Source: an uncultured Oscillospiraceae bacterium (lineage in GTDB: Bacteria; Bacillota; Clostridia; Oscillospirales; Oscillospiraceae). From it: a stretch of DNA of 29,477 nt. A model generated the notes under the pieces. It was given only the letters and a program-made list of their open reading frames with translations, did no database searches and had not been told where the DNA came from. Shown here piece by piece: positions 21,588-29,319 of this stretch (position 1 is its first letter; each line of letters opens with the position of its first letter). The translations under genes and the position numbers were made by a program. The stretch lies in the NCBI GenBank assembly GCA_910584835.1, contig CAJUEG010000030.1, positions 1 to 29,477 on the forward strand, written 5' to 3'.

Positions 21588-23771
21588 ATGAGCGAAGAAC
21601 AACAAAAATTTGGCCGGGTCACCATCCCCACCGACGTGGATGTGGTGCCCGAGACCCTGGAGCTTCTCAAGCGCTGGGGGGCGGACGCCATCCGGGACTG
21701 CGACGGCACCGACTACCCGGAGGCCCTGAAGGGGGTGGACGCCAAGGTCTACTCCACCTACTACACCACCCGGAAGGACAACGCTTGGGCGAAGGCCAAC
21801 CCCGACGAGGTGCAGCAGTGCTATATCACCACCGGCTTTCACACCGCCGTAGGCGGGCCGCTGTCCATTCCGCTGATGCAGGGGATTTCCCGTGAGCTTT
21901 TGCAGGCGAACACCCGGGATGACATCAAGCGCTGGTGGGAGGTGATGGACCGCACCACGGGAGAGCCCCTCTCGCCGGAGGAATGGCGGTATGACGGGGA
22001 GACGGGGTGCGTGGTGATTGACGCCCCCGAGGAGTTCCACGACTACACGGTGAGCTTCCTGGCCTACCTGATCTGGGACCCGGTGCATATGTACAACGCC
22101 GTCACCAACGGCTGGACCGACTTCGAGCACCAGATCACCTTCGACGTGCGCCAGCCCAAGACCCACAAGTTCACCATGGAGCGGCTGCGCAGATTCATCG
22201 CGGACCACCCCTATGTGGACGTGATCCGCTACACCACCTTCTTCCACCAGTTCACCCTGATTTTCGACGAGCTGAAACGGGAAAAATACGTGGACTGGTA
22301 CGGCTATTCCGCCTCCGTCTCCCCCTACATCCTGGAGCGGTTTGAAAAGGAGGCCGGTTACAAATTCCGCCCCGAGTTTATTATCGACCAGGGGTATTAC
22401 AACAACCAGTACCGCACACCGTCCAGGGAGTACAAGGACTTTATGGCCTTCCAGCGCCGGGAGGTGGCAGCCCTGGCAAAGGAGATGGTGGACATCACCC
22501 ACGAGCTGGGCAAGGAGGCCATGATGTTCCTGGGCGACCACTTCATCGGCACCGAGCCCTATCTGGACGAGTTCAAGACCATCGGGCTGGACGCCGTGGT
22601 GGGCAGCGTGGGCAACGGCTCCACCCTGCGGCTCATCTCCGACATCCCCGGCGTGAAGTACACCGAGGGCCGCTTTCTGCCCTACTTCTTCCCGGACACC
22701 TTCCATGAGGGAGGTGACCCGGTGCGGGAGGCCAAGGAGAACTGGGTTACCGCCCGCCGGGCCATATTGCGCCGCCCCATCGACCGCATCGGCTACGGCG
22801 GCTACCTGAAGCTGGCCTGCCGGTTCCCGGAGTTCCTGGACTACGTGGAGTCGGTGTGCAACGAGTTCCGGGAGCTGTACGCCAACATCAAGGGGACCAC
22901 GCCCTATTGCGTCAAGACGGTGGGGGTGCTCAACGCCTGGGGCCGGGCCCGGTCCTGGGGCTGCCACATGGTGCACCACGCGCTGTACCAGAAGCAGAAC
23001 TACGCCTATGCAGGGGTGATTGAGGCGCTGTCCGGCGCGCCCTTCGACGTAAAATTCCTCAGCTTTGACGACGTGAAGGCCGACCCCCATGTGCTGGACG
23101 GGGTGGATGTGCTCATCAACGTGGGCGGCGGCGACACCGCCCACACCGGCGGCGCCGTCTGGGAGGACCCGGACGTGTCCGCCGCGGTAAAGCGGTTTGT
23201 CCACAGCGGCGGCGGCCTCATCGGCGTGGGCGAGCCCTCCGGCCACCAGTATCAGGGGCGGTATTTTCAGCTGGCGAGCGTGCTGGGGGTGGAGCGGGAG
23301 ACCGGCCTCACCCTGGGCTACGACAAGTATAACTGGGAGGAGCATCCGGACCACTTTATCCTGGCGGACTGCGCCGGCCAGATCGACTTCGGCCACGGCG
23401 CCCGGGACGTGTACGCCCTGGAGGGTGCCCAGGTGCTCTTACAGCGGGACAAAGAGGTCCATCTGGCGGCCAACGAGTACGGCGCGGGCCGGGGCGTCTA
23501 CATCTCCGGGCTGCCCTACAGCTTTGAGAACAGCCGCCTGCTCTACCGGGCCATCCTGTGGGCCGCCCACGGGGAGGGGGAGCTGCACCGCTGGTTCTCC
23601 TCCAATGTAAACGTGGAGGTCCACGCCTTCGTGGCAAACGGCAAGTTCTGCGTGGTCAACAACACCTACGAGCCCCAGTCCACCACCGTTTGGACGGACG
23701 GGGAGGAGGGCTTCCGGCTGGACCTGGAGGCCAATGAGATCAAGTGGTTTGACACCGGGAGGGAGCCCTAA
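21588..23771 (+). CDS. lnpA: GH112 1,3-beta-galactosyl-N-acetylhexosamine phosphorylase
   Basis: The 727-residue cytoplasmic enzyme follows bifidobacterial lacto-N-biose phosphorylase over its length by eye: GADAIRDCDGTDYPEA, YWEVxDRTTGE-like RWWEVMDRTTGEPL, HDYTVSFLAYLIWDPVHMYN, VIRYTTFFHQFTLIFDE, MMFLGDHFIGTEPY, YTEGRFLPYFFPDTFHEGGDP, YISGLPYS. The Asp in FLGDHFIG (Asp317) aligns with the presumed general acid of the family. It splits Gal-beta-1,3-GlcNAc/GalNAc with phosphate into galactose-1-phosphate and free HexNAc. GH112 also contains galactosyl-rhamnose phosphorylases, but the neighbouring NahK argues for a HexNAc substrate. A GGAGG site precedes the ATG. Confidence 0.93.
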   Translation: MSEEQQKFGRVTIPTDVDVVPETLELLKRWGADAIRDCDGTDYPEALKGVDAKVYSTYYTTRKDNAWAKANPDEVQQCYITTGFHTAVGGPLSIPLMQGISRELLQANTRDDIKRWWEVMDRTTGEPLSPEEWRYDGETGCVVIDAPEEFHDYTVSFLAYLIWDPVHMYNAVTNGWTDFEHQITFDVRQPKTHKFTMERLRRFIADHPYVDVIRYTTFFHQFTLIFDELKREKYVDWYGYSASVSPYILERFEKEAGYKFRPEFIIDQGYYNNQYRTPSREYKDFMAFQRREVAALAKEMVDITHELGKEAMMFLGDHFIGTEPYLDEFKTIGLDAVVGSVGNGSTLRLISDIPGVKYTEGRFLPYFFPDTFHEGGDPVREAKENWVTARRAILRRPIDRIGYGGYLKLACRFPEFLDYVESVCNEFRELYANIKGTTPYCVKTVGVLNAWGRARSWGCHMVHHALYQKQNYAYAGVIEALSGAPFDVKFLSFDDVKADPHVLDGVDVLINVGGGDTAHTGGAVWEDPDVSAAVKRFVHSGGGLIGVGEPSGHQYQGRYFQLASVLGVERETGLTLGYDKYNWEEHPDHFILADCAGQIDFGHGARDVYALEGAQVLLQRDKEVHLAANEYGAGRGVYISGLPYSFENSRLLYRAILWAAHGEGELHRWFSSNVNVEVHAFVANGKFCVVNNTYEPQSTTVWTDGEEGFRLDLEANEIKWFDTGREP

Positions 23772-23783
23772 AGGAGGCCGCCT

Positions 23784-24176
23784 ATGAGAACGCCGGAATA
23801 CTACGAGGCGGACGTGCTGGCCTTTTTTGAGGGGAAGCCGGACGAGCTGGCGGTGTACCGGGCGCTGTTCCGGCAGCTGGACGCGGCTTTCCCGGAGGGG
23901 TGGGTCAAGGTTCAAAAGACCCAGATCAGCTTTTATGACCGGCATCTTTTCGCCGCCGCCTCCCTGCCGGTGCGGCGGAGGAGGGGCTGGCCGGAGCGGT
24001 GCCTGCTGGTCACCTTCGGGCTGTCCCGCCGGGTGGAATCCCCGCGGATCGCGGCGGCGTCGGAGCCCTACCCCAACCGCTGGACCCACCATGTGACGGC
24101 AGCGGGGGCGGGGGAGATCGACGGGGAGCTGATGGGCTGGCTCCGGGAAGCCCGCGACTTCGCGGTGGTCAAATGA
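23784..24176 (+). CDS. DUF5655-like small protein of unknown function
   Basis: The 130-residue protein starts 12 nt after the phosphorylase stop with an AAGGAGG site, so it is the last gene of the transporter-phosphorylase operon. Its C-terminal ~90 residues (KVQKTQISFYDRHLFAAASLP, LLVTFGLSRRVESPRI, YPNRWTHHVTAAGAGEIDGELMGWLREARDFAVV) resemble the DUF5655 family by memory. That family has no assigned biochemical role; it also appears as a C-terminal domain of larger proteins. There is no signal peptide or membrane helix. A link to glycan use is only suggested by position. Confidence 0.72.
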   Translation: MRTPEYYEADVLAFFEGKPDELAVYRALFRQLDAAFPEGWVKVQKTQISFYDRHLFAAASLPVRRRRGWPERCLLVTFGLSRRVESPRIAAASEPYPNRWTHHVTAAGAGEIDGELMGWLREARDFAVVK

Positions 24177-24204
24177 GGGGCCGCGCTCTAAAGCGTGAAT
24201 AAAG

Positions 24205-24241
24205 GCCGCCCGCTTATCAAAGGATAAGCGGGCGGCTTCTT
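24205..24241. terminator. Bidirectional terminator between the GNB operon and hemW
   Basis: GCCGCCCGCTTATC (24205-24218) pairs perfectly with GATAAGCGGGCGGC (24223-24236) around a 4-nt loop. TTCTTTAT follows on the plus strand and CTTTATT on the minus strand. Confidence 0.9.
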
Positions 24242-25470
24242 TATGCCTGATTTGGTTCGGATGGCGGGGGCTCCCGCCCAGGGAGGCGGCCGCCCCGAAT
24301 TTTTTCCAGGGTCCCCTCCAGGGTCTCCACCTCCTGGAGCTCCATCAGCTCGCCGATGAGGCGGTTGGACAGCAGGAAGCCCTCCGGGGTAAAATGCCAT
24401 CGGCGGCCTGTCTGGACGGCCCAGCCCTTCTGCTCATACTCCGACAGCTTGGAGGCCAGGGGATCGAAGTTCATGTAGTACTCCCGGCGGTACTCCCACT
24501 CCTCCACGCCGTGGGTGGTGCGCAGGCGGAGCATGAGGTATTCGCTGCCCCGCTCCCGGCGGGGGATCTCGTCCATTTCATCCAGCAGCTTGCCGTCCCC
24601 CAGCACCCCACGGATATAGCCCTCCAGGTCCCGCACAAAGGAGTACCGGCAGCCGCCGAAGTCGGAGTGGGCCGCCGCGCCCAGCCCCACATAGGGCCGT
24701 CCCATCCAATATTTCAGGTTGTGCCGGGACTGGTAGCCGGTGCGGGAGAAGTTGGACACCTCATATTGCTCCAGGCCGGCCTGGGCCAGGCGGGCCACCG
24801 TCCAGAGGTAGCGCTCGGCCTGCTCGTCGTCGCTGGGGAGGGCTTCGCCCTCCGCCACCCGGCGGGCCAGGGGGGTGCCCTCCTCCACGGTCAGCCCGTA
24901 GCAGGACAGGTGCTCCGGCTCCAGGGCCAGTGCGGCCTCCACCGAGGCGCGCCAGCTCTCTTCGGTCTGGCCAGGAAGTCCGTAGATGAGGTCCAGGTTC
25001 AAATTTTTGATTTTGGCGTTTCTGGCGGCCTTGACGGCCTGCTCCACCTGCTTGAAGGTGTGGGGGCGGTGGACGCAGGCCAGCTCCTTGTCGCAGGCGG
25101 ACTGCATTCCCATGGACAGCCGGTTGACCCCCGCCCGGCGCAGGCGGCGGAGCATCTTCTCGTCCACACTGTCCGGGTTGGCCTCCAGAGTGAACTCCAC
25201 GTCCTTGGACAGGCTGAACCGTTTTTTCAGCGCGGATATCAGCTCCAGCAGGCGTTTTTCCCCATACCAGGTAGGGGTGCCCCCGCCGATGTAGACGCTG
25301 TTTACCACCTGCTTTTTGGTGCGGGGGGCGGTTTCCAGGATCTGCTGGAGCAGCGCGCGCTGGTAGTCGTCCATCCGGTCGTCCTGGCCCGCCAGGGAAT
25401 AGAAATCGCAGTAGTCGCACTTGCTTCGGCAGAACGGGATGTGCAGATACAGGCCCAACGAGTTTTCCAT
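24241..25470 (-). CDS. hemW: HemW-like radical SAM protein (heme chaperone family)
   Basis: The 409-residue radical SAM protein opens with LGLYLHIPFCRSKCDYCDFYS. This holds the CxxxCxxC cluster motif (Cys15, Cys19, Cys22), with the extra cysteine-less DFYS typical of HemW rather than HemN. Further motifs are VYIGGGTPTWY, LEANPDSV, GVNRLSMGMQS, LDLIYGLPGQTEESW and HNLKYWMGRPYVGLGAAAHS. Formerly annotated as oxygen-independent coproporphyrinogen oxidase, this family binds heme and delivers it to hemoproteins. In many Firmicutes it precedes hrcA-dnaK, but here no heat-shock genes are adjacent. The gene is monocistronic with its own promoter at 25522-25550. Confidence 0.93.
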   Translation of the reverse strand: MENSLGLYLHIPFCRSKCDYCDFYSLAGQDDRMDDYQRALLQQILETAPRTKKQVVNSVYIGGGTPTWYGEKRLLELISALKKRFSLSKDVEFTLEANPDSVDEKMLRRLRRAGVNRLSMGMQSACDKELACVHRPHTFKQVEQAVKAARNAKIKNLNLDLIYGLPGQTEESWRASVEAALALEPEHLSCYGLTVEEGTPLARRVAEGEALPSDDEQAERYLWTVARLAQAGLEQYEVSNFSRTGYQSRHNLKYWMGRPYVGLGAAAHSDFGGCRYSFVRDLEGYIRGVLGDGKLLDEMDEIPRRERGSEYLMLRLRTTHGVEEWEYRREYYMNFDPLASKLSEYEQKGWAVQTGRRWHFTPEGFLLSNRLIGELMELQEVETLEGTLEKIRGGRLPGREPPPSEPNQA

Positions 25471-25521
25471 GGTTGTCCCCCTTAAAGCCGGTGCGGCAGC
25501 AGTCGGCTCAATATAAATGAT

Positions 25522-25550
25522 ATTATACTCCGCTTTCCCCGAATATTCAA
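25522..25550 (-). promoter_or_regulatory. Promoter of hemW
   Basis: On the minus strand, TTGAAT (25550-25545) and consensus TATAAT (25527-25522) are 17 nt apart. Confidence 0.8.
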
Positions 25551-25624
25551 TCCCCCATGTTTCGACAGCAGCCCAAGGGGATTTTCGAATATAATATTAA
25601 TAATTATATTTCACAATTTTCGAC

Positions 25625-25653
25625 TTGACGTAATAGAAGGCTTGTATTATACT
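25625..25653 (+). promoter_or_regulatory. Promoter of the hemolysin III-like gene
   Basis: TTGACG (25625-25630) and TATACT (25648-25653) are 17 nt apart. The segment just upstream (about 25583-25617) is unusually AT-rich for this genome and could act as an UP element. Confidence 0.8.
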
Positions 25654-25678
25654 ATAGGATAAGAAAGGCGGTGTTCCC

Positions 25679-26404
25679 ATGGAACAGGTATTATATCGAG
25701 ACCCCTTTGACAGCATTCCCCGCCGCCGGGTCCGCCCGGTGGAGAAGGGGAGGGACCCCTATGACGGGCTGCGGCCCTGGTCGGCCATCACCCACGGGGT
25801 GGGGGCGGTGCTGGGTGTGGCGGCCACAGCGGTGCTGGTGACGGCGGCGGCCTGGGCCGGGGATGTGTGGAAGATCGTATCCTTCGCCATCTACGGGCTG
25901 TCCATGACGGCGCTGTACACCGCGTCCACGCTGTATCACTGCGTCAACACCACGGTAAAGGGCCGGGTGGCCCTGCGCAAGCTGGATCACGCCTCCATCT
26001 ATTTCCTCATCGCCGGGTCGTATACCCCGGTGTGCCTGATTGCCCTGCGGGGAGCGTGGGGGTGGACGCTGTTCGGGGTTATTTGGGCGCTGGCCATCGC
26101 GGGGCTGGTGATGAGCCTCACCTGGATCAACTGCCCCCGGGCGGTGACGTCCACCGTCTATATCGCCATGGGCTGGGTGGCGGTGTTCGCCCTATACCCC
26201 CTGTGGCAGGCCATCGGCCCCCGGGGGATTGCCTGGCTGCTGGCGGGGGGCATACTGTACACCGTGGGCGGCGTGCTGTACGCCCTGAAGTGGCCGGGGC
26301 GGGACAATCCCCGGTTCGGCTGCCACGAGGTGTTCCATGTGTTCATTGTGCTGGGCTCCATCGCCCATTTTGTGATGATGTATGGGGTGCTGCTGCCGCT
26401 GTAA
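25679..26404 (+). CDS. Hemolysin III / PAQR family membrane protein
   Basis: The 241-residue protein has about seven predicted transmembrane helices after a ~35-residue charged N-terminus. The family's conserved polar residues are all visible: SAITHGVGA in helix 1, STLYHC, KLDHASIYFLIAGSYTPVCL, and GCHEVFHVFIVLGS near the C-terminus. The His/Asp cluster is the presumed metal-dependent hydrolase-like site of PAQR proteins. Bacterial members are named hemolysin III but have poorly defined roles in membrane lipid homeostasis. The gene has its own promoter and appears monocistronic; a long RNA hairpin lies downstream. Confidence 0.92.
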   Translation: MEQVLYRDPFDSIPRRRVRPVEKGRDPYDGLRPWSAITHGVGAVLGVAATAVLVTAAAWAGDVWKIVSFAIYGLSMTALYTASTLYHCVNTTVKGRVALRKLDHASIYFLIAGSYTPVCLIALRGAWGWTLFGVIWALAIAGLVMSLTWINCPRAVTSTVYIAMGWVAVFALYPLWQAIGPRGIAWLLAGGILYTVGGVLYALKWPGRDNPRFGCHEVFHVFIVLGSIAHFVMMYGVLLPL

Positions 26405-26505
26405 CCTGTTTTTCCTTGAAAGAAAAAGCGGGCAAAGAGAACTTCAGCCCGTCAGCAATGCGGCCTGAACCTGCAAAGCCTCTGCCCGGCAACGAAACAG
26501 GAGAA

Positions 26506-26549
26506 AACATGGTCCCGTCCGAGCCAAAGGGCTCGGGCGGGGCTATGTT
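26506..26549 (+). other. Long RNA hairpin downstream of the hemolysin III-like gene
   Basis: Bases 26506-26525 pair without a bulge with 26530-26549 around an AAAG loop: 20 bp, three of them wobble pairs. The wobbles are G-U in plus-strand RNA but would be A-C mismatches in minus-strand RNA, so the structure is selected as a plus-strand transcript. No T tract follows on that strand. It ends 78 nt before the next gene's GTG. Confidence 0.7.
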
Positions 26550-26627
26550 CTGCCAACTCCACCGACGGTTTGGTGCAAAACCCGCAGAAATATGCTATCA
26601 TCTCCCTGTGGAAAGGGGGCGGCCATC

Positions 26628-27584
26628 GTGGATAATATAAAGACCGGGGCCTTTATCAAGGCCCTGCGGACAGAGCTGGGGCTGACCCAGCGGGAGCTGG
26701 CGGAGCGGCTGCACATCACCGACCGGGCGGTGAGCAAGTGGGAGCGGGGGCTGAGCGCCCCGGGGATCGACCTGCTGGAGCCGCTGGCGGAGATTCTGAG
26801 GGTGTCCATGGTGGAGCTGATCCGGGGAGAGCGCCTTCCGAAGGAGGAGTTCACCCCCGCCATGGCGGAACAGGCCCGGGAGCTTCTGGTCTACTCCCGA
26901 TCGGAGGTGCGGCGGACCTCGTCCAGGAGCCGGGGAATGGCGCTTCTCATCGCCGCGGCCTGCCTGCTGGCGGTTTCGCTGGCAGCGGGCGCGTTCTGCT
27001 GGAAGACGGGGATTCTGTTTGTGCTGGACCGATGCCCGTCCCCGGACGGGGCCTATCAAGCCACCGTCTACAGCAAAGAACTGGCAAGCCCTCCTTGGGG
27101 GTTCTCCTGGCGGGATGCGGTGTCAGTGATCGACCGGGCGGCGGACGGCCTCGAATGGCGCGCCATCTATGGGAACTGCACCTATCAGGGGCTGTGGTGG
27201 TCGCCGGACAGCGGGAAATATGTGCTGGCGCTGGATTATGACGGCGTGACCCGGCTGTGCCTGGCAAGGCTGAAGCGGGGCAGTATGGGCGAGCTGAACG
27301 CCTACCTGGACATGGCGGTGGGGAACAGCGGGCTGACGCGGCACGGAATCCCTGGGGAGGACGGCGGCTGGGGGATGCTGGACGTGGAATACCAGTTCAT
27401 CCAATGGTCGCCGGACGGGGATACCATGCTGATCCGTTACGCCTTTACCGGGGAGCAGGATGGGAAGGAGCACACGGGATTTTTCTGGTTCGACTGCGAA
27501 AAAATAAGCCTGTCCGGCCTGTTTGAGCTGGAGGCTGAGCGGGAGCCGGGGTTTGTGCTCACGCCGGAACCCTCCGGGGGTTAG
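26628..27584 (+). CDS. Membrane-anchored XRE-family regulator with extracytoplasmic beta-rich domain
   Basis: The 318-residue protein starts at GTG 26628, preceded by AAGGGGGC. Residues 5-60 are an XRE helix-turn-helix (KALRTELGLTQRELAERL, HITDRAVSKWERG). A basic linker leads to one transmembrane helix (about 104-126). The C-terminal ~190 residues lie outside the membrane. They contain two WSPD motifs (GLWWSPDSGKYVLAL and FIQWSPDGDTMLIRY), reminiscent of PD40/TolB-type beta-propeller blades. Such an arrangement suggests a one-component sensor that reads an outside signal, but its targets and ligand are unknown. A bidirectional terminator follows. A TG-extended -10-like TATCAT sits upstream at about 26596. 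Confidence 0.82.
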   Translation: MDNIKTGAFIKALRTELGLTQRELAERLHITDRAVSKWERGLSAPGIDLLEPLAEILRVSMVELIRGERLPKEEFTPAMAEQARELLVYSRSEVRRTSSRSRGMALLIAAACLLAVSLAAGAFCWKTGILFVLDRCPSPDGAYQATVYSKELASPPWGFSWRDAVSVIDRAADGLEWRAIYGNCTYQGLWWSPDSGKYVLALDYDGVTRLCLARLKRGSMGELNAYLDMAVGNSGLTRHGIPGEDGGWGMLDVEYQFIQWSPDGDTMLIRYAFTGEQDGKEHTGFFWFDCEKISLSGLFELEAEREPGFVLTPEPSGG

Positions 27585-27595
27585 GAACGGACAAA

Positions 27596-27633
27596 ATAAG
27601 TCCCGTCCGGGCGGCTGCCTGGACGGGACTTAT
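27596..27633. terminator. Bidirectional terminator between the XRE gene and trmB
   Basis: ATAAGTCCCGTCC (27596-27608) pairs perfectly with GGACGGGACTTAT (27621-27633), with further pairing inside the loop. It lies between two convergent genes; the minus-strand copy is followed by TTTTGT. Confidence 0.85.
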
Positions 27634-27636
27634 CCG

Positions 27637-28800
27637 TTATATCAGCCGCTCCATCACCCACACGGGGTTGGAGTGCTCTCCTATGGTCTTGCTCCGGCGC
27701 AGGTCGCCGAAGCCCAGGGACCGCCAGAAGGCGTGGCCCGCGGGGTTGTTGAGCAGGCAGGCCAGCCGGGCGCTGTCCATCCCCGCGTCCCCCGCCGCCT
27801 GGAGCACCGCGTCCATGATCTCCCGGCCCGCGCCCTGCCGCCGCAGGGCAGGGGAGAGGAAGAAGAAGCCCACGTACAGGGTGCGCTCCCGAGGGTAGCC
27901 CTCCACCAGGTCCAGCACCGCCTGGGGCGCGCCGTCCCGCCACAGGGCCAGATAGTGCTTCTGCTCCGGCGCACACCGGGGCGGGAGCAGGGCCATGTCG
28001 TCCCGCACGGATTGTGAACTTGGCTGGCGGCCCTCCAAATCAAAATAGGCCGGGTCGCTTTGCAGCAGGGCCAGGACGGCGTCTGCATCCGATTCGGACA
28101 CCGGGCGGAGTTCCCACTCCGGCAGGCGCCGGGCCAGGCCGCTGAGGAGGGGTACGTCGGGGAGGGGCCCCATGGTGCCGACGCAGCGGTTGATGGGGGT
28201 GCCCAGGGCGTGGAATTTTTCCTCATAGTCGGTCATGACCCCCTGGACGCCGTGCTCGTGGAGGTCCCGGGTGACCTCGGACAGGGTAAAGCCCGCCTTG
28301 GGGAACTGGAACAGCGACCAGTCGAACAGGGCGCGGTTGTCGGTTTTGAAGTGGATTTGCCCGCCCTCCCGGAGCACCCGGCGGTAGCCCCGCAGAAAGC
28401 CCTCATGGGTGAGGCGGCGGCGGGAGTGCTTCACCGACGGCCAGGGGTCGCAGAAGTTGATGTAGATGAGGTCCACCTCGCCGGGGGCAAAATACTGGTC
28501 CAGGGCGGCGGCGTCCCCGTCGATGAAGAACACGTTGGTGAGGCCCAGCGCCCGGCAGCGCTCCATGGCAATGACCATGGCGTCAGGCACCCGCTCCACC
28601 GCCACGTACAGGTCCTCGGGGTGGGCGGCGGCGGTCTCGGCGGTGAAGCGGCCCTTGCCGCAGCCCAGCTCCAGACGCAGACGGGCGGCGTCCGGCTTGC
28701 GCGCGCGCCAGCGCCCCTTCTCCGCCGCGGGATCGGACACCAGCAGGGTGCCGCAGGCCTCCATCCGGGAGGACAGGTTTTTCTTTTTCCGCATCCGCAT
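27637..28800 (-). CDS. trmB: tRNA (guanine46-N7)-methyltransferase fused to a GNAT acetyltransferase
   Basis: The 387-residue protein has two domains. Residues 1-212 are TrmB: LRLELGCGKGRFTAE (SAM site), CDPWPSVKHSRRRLTHEGFL (catalytic DPWP segment), IHFKTDN and the end motif TDYEEKFHALGTPINRC. Normal TrmB stops about here. A short linker leads to a GNAT domain (about 229-387): WELRPVSESDADAVLALL, LYVGFFFLSPALRRQGAGREIMDAVL (acetyl-CoA motif A, RRQGAG), and NNPAGHAFWRSLGF (motif B). The two parts share one open frame with no internal stop. TrmB makes m7G46 in tRNA. The acetyltransferase substrate is unknown. A GAGGTG site precedes the ATG, and tRNA-Pro is divergent. Confidence 0.92.
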   Translation of the reverse strand: MRMRKKKNLSSRMEACGTLLVSDPAAEKGRWRARKPDAARLRLELGCGKGRFTAETAAAHPEDLYVAVERVPDAMVIAMERCRALGLTNVFFIDGDAAALDQYFAPGEVDLIYINFCDPWPSVKHSRRRLTHEGFLRGYRRVLREGGQIHFKTDNRALFDWSLFQFPKAGFTLSEVTRDLHEHGVQGVMTDYEEKFHALGTPINRCVGTMGPLPDVPLLSGLARRLPEWELRPVSESDADAVLALLQSDPAYFDLEGRQPSSQSVRDDMALLPPRCAPEQKHYLALWRDGAPQAVLDLVEGYPRERTLYVGFFFLSPALRRQGAGREIMDAVLQAAGDAGMDSARLACLLNNPAGHAFWRSLGFGDLRRSKTIGEHSNPVWVMERLI

Positions 28801-28829
28801 AGTTGTTCACCTCATTTGTTTTCCCGGAT

Positions 28830-28858
28830 ATCATAGCATAACCACTTGCAAAGCGCAA
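28830..28858 (-). promoter_or_regulatory. Promoter of trmB
   Basis: On the minus strand, TTGCGC (28858-28853) and TATGAT (28835-28830) are 17 nt apart, with an extended TGC before the -10 box. Confidence 0.7.
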
Positions 28859-28874
28859 GAAAATCAAGTATAAT
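28846..28874 (+). promoter_or_regulatory. Promoter of tRNA-Pro, back-to-back with the trmB promoter
   Basis: TTGCAA (28846-28851) and consensus TATAAT (28869-28874) are 17 nt apart. Its -35 box lies inside the trmB promoter, one base from the trmB -35 box, so polymerase can bind only one direction at a time. Confidence 0.8.
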
Positions 28875-28938
28875 ACGTATCGTTCAGTTCAGCCGCAGAG
28901 GCGTTATGGCTGCGGGAAAAGTTGGGAAGATATCCTAT

Positions 28939-29013
<75 letters not shown>

Positions 29014-29071
29014 ACTATGGACTATGAAAATGCTATTTTGCCCGTCAAGCCAGTGTTTTCAACGTCCTCAC

Positions 29072-29107
29072 GGCCCTCGGATGGAAAAATCCGAGGGCCA
29101 TCAATTT
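29072..29107 (+). terminator. Terminator after tRNA-Pro
   Basis: GGCCCTCGGAT (29072-29082) pairs perfectly with ATCCGAGGGCC (29089-29099), then ATCAATTTTTG. Confidence 0.85.
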
Positions 29108-29218
29108 TTGCTATTTGCAAACCGTTTCCCCTAACAGGCAGGTTTTGAACTCACGCACTGACCGTTCCCCGCAAAGCTCACCCTATCGGGCAGCAAAATA
29201 CTCTCATAAGTTTTCTGT

Positions 29219-29260
29219 GCCGTTCCTTGGCCTATGGCCGAAAGGGACGGCCATTTTTTA
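29219..29260 (+). terminator. Leader terminator/attenuator upstream of the antirestriction-like gene
   Basis: GCCGTTCC (29219-29226) pairs with GGGACGGC (29244-29251) with one G-U wobble, and an inner GGCC/GGCC stem caps it. CATTTTTT follows. A further hairpin GCCGGG-CCT-CCCGGC lies at 29277-29291. The rest of the 29108-29318 segment shows no gene. Confidence 0.75.
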
Positions 29261-29319
29261 TGTCCCCACATCCAACGCCGGGCCTCCCGGCACACCGATC
29301 TCTGGAAGGAGTGTTCGTA

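Noticed and set aside
21588..23771. Classic beta-galactosidase (GH2/GH42) reading of the large sugar enzyme
   Set aside because: The motifs follow GH112 phosphorylases along the length, and the operon contains NahK and GalE partners of phosphorolysis rather than hydrolytic lactose genes.
26405..26500. Possible riboswitch (a GCAAAGCC motif recalls c-di-GMP-I aptamers)
   Set aside because: The remaining conserved elements and the tetraloop-receptor layout of that class are missing, and I cannot fold the segment into any known aptamer. It is kept only as an unexplained region.
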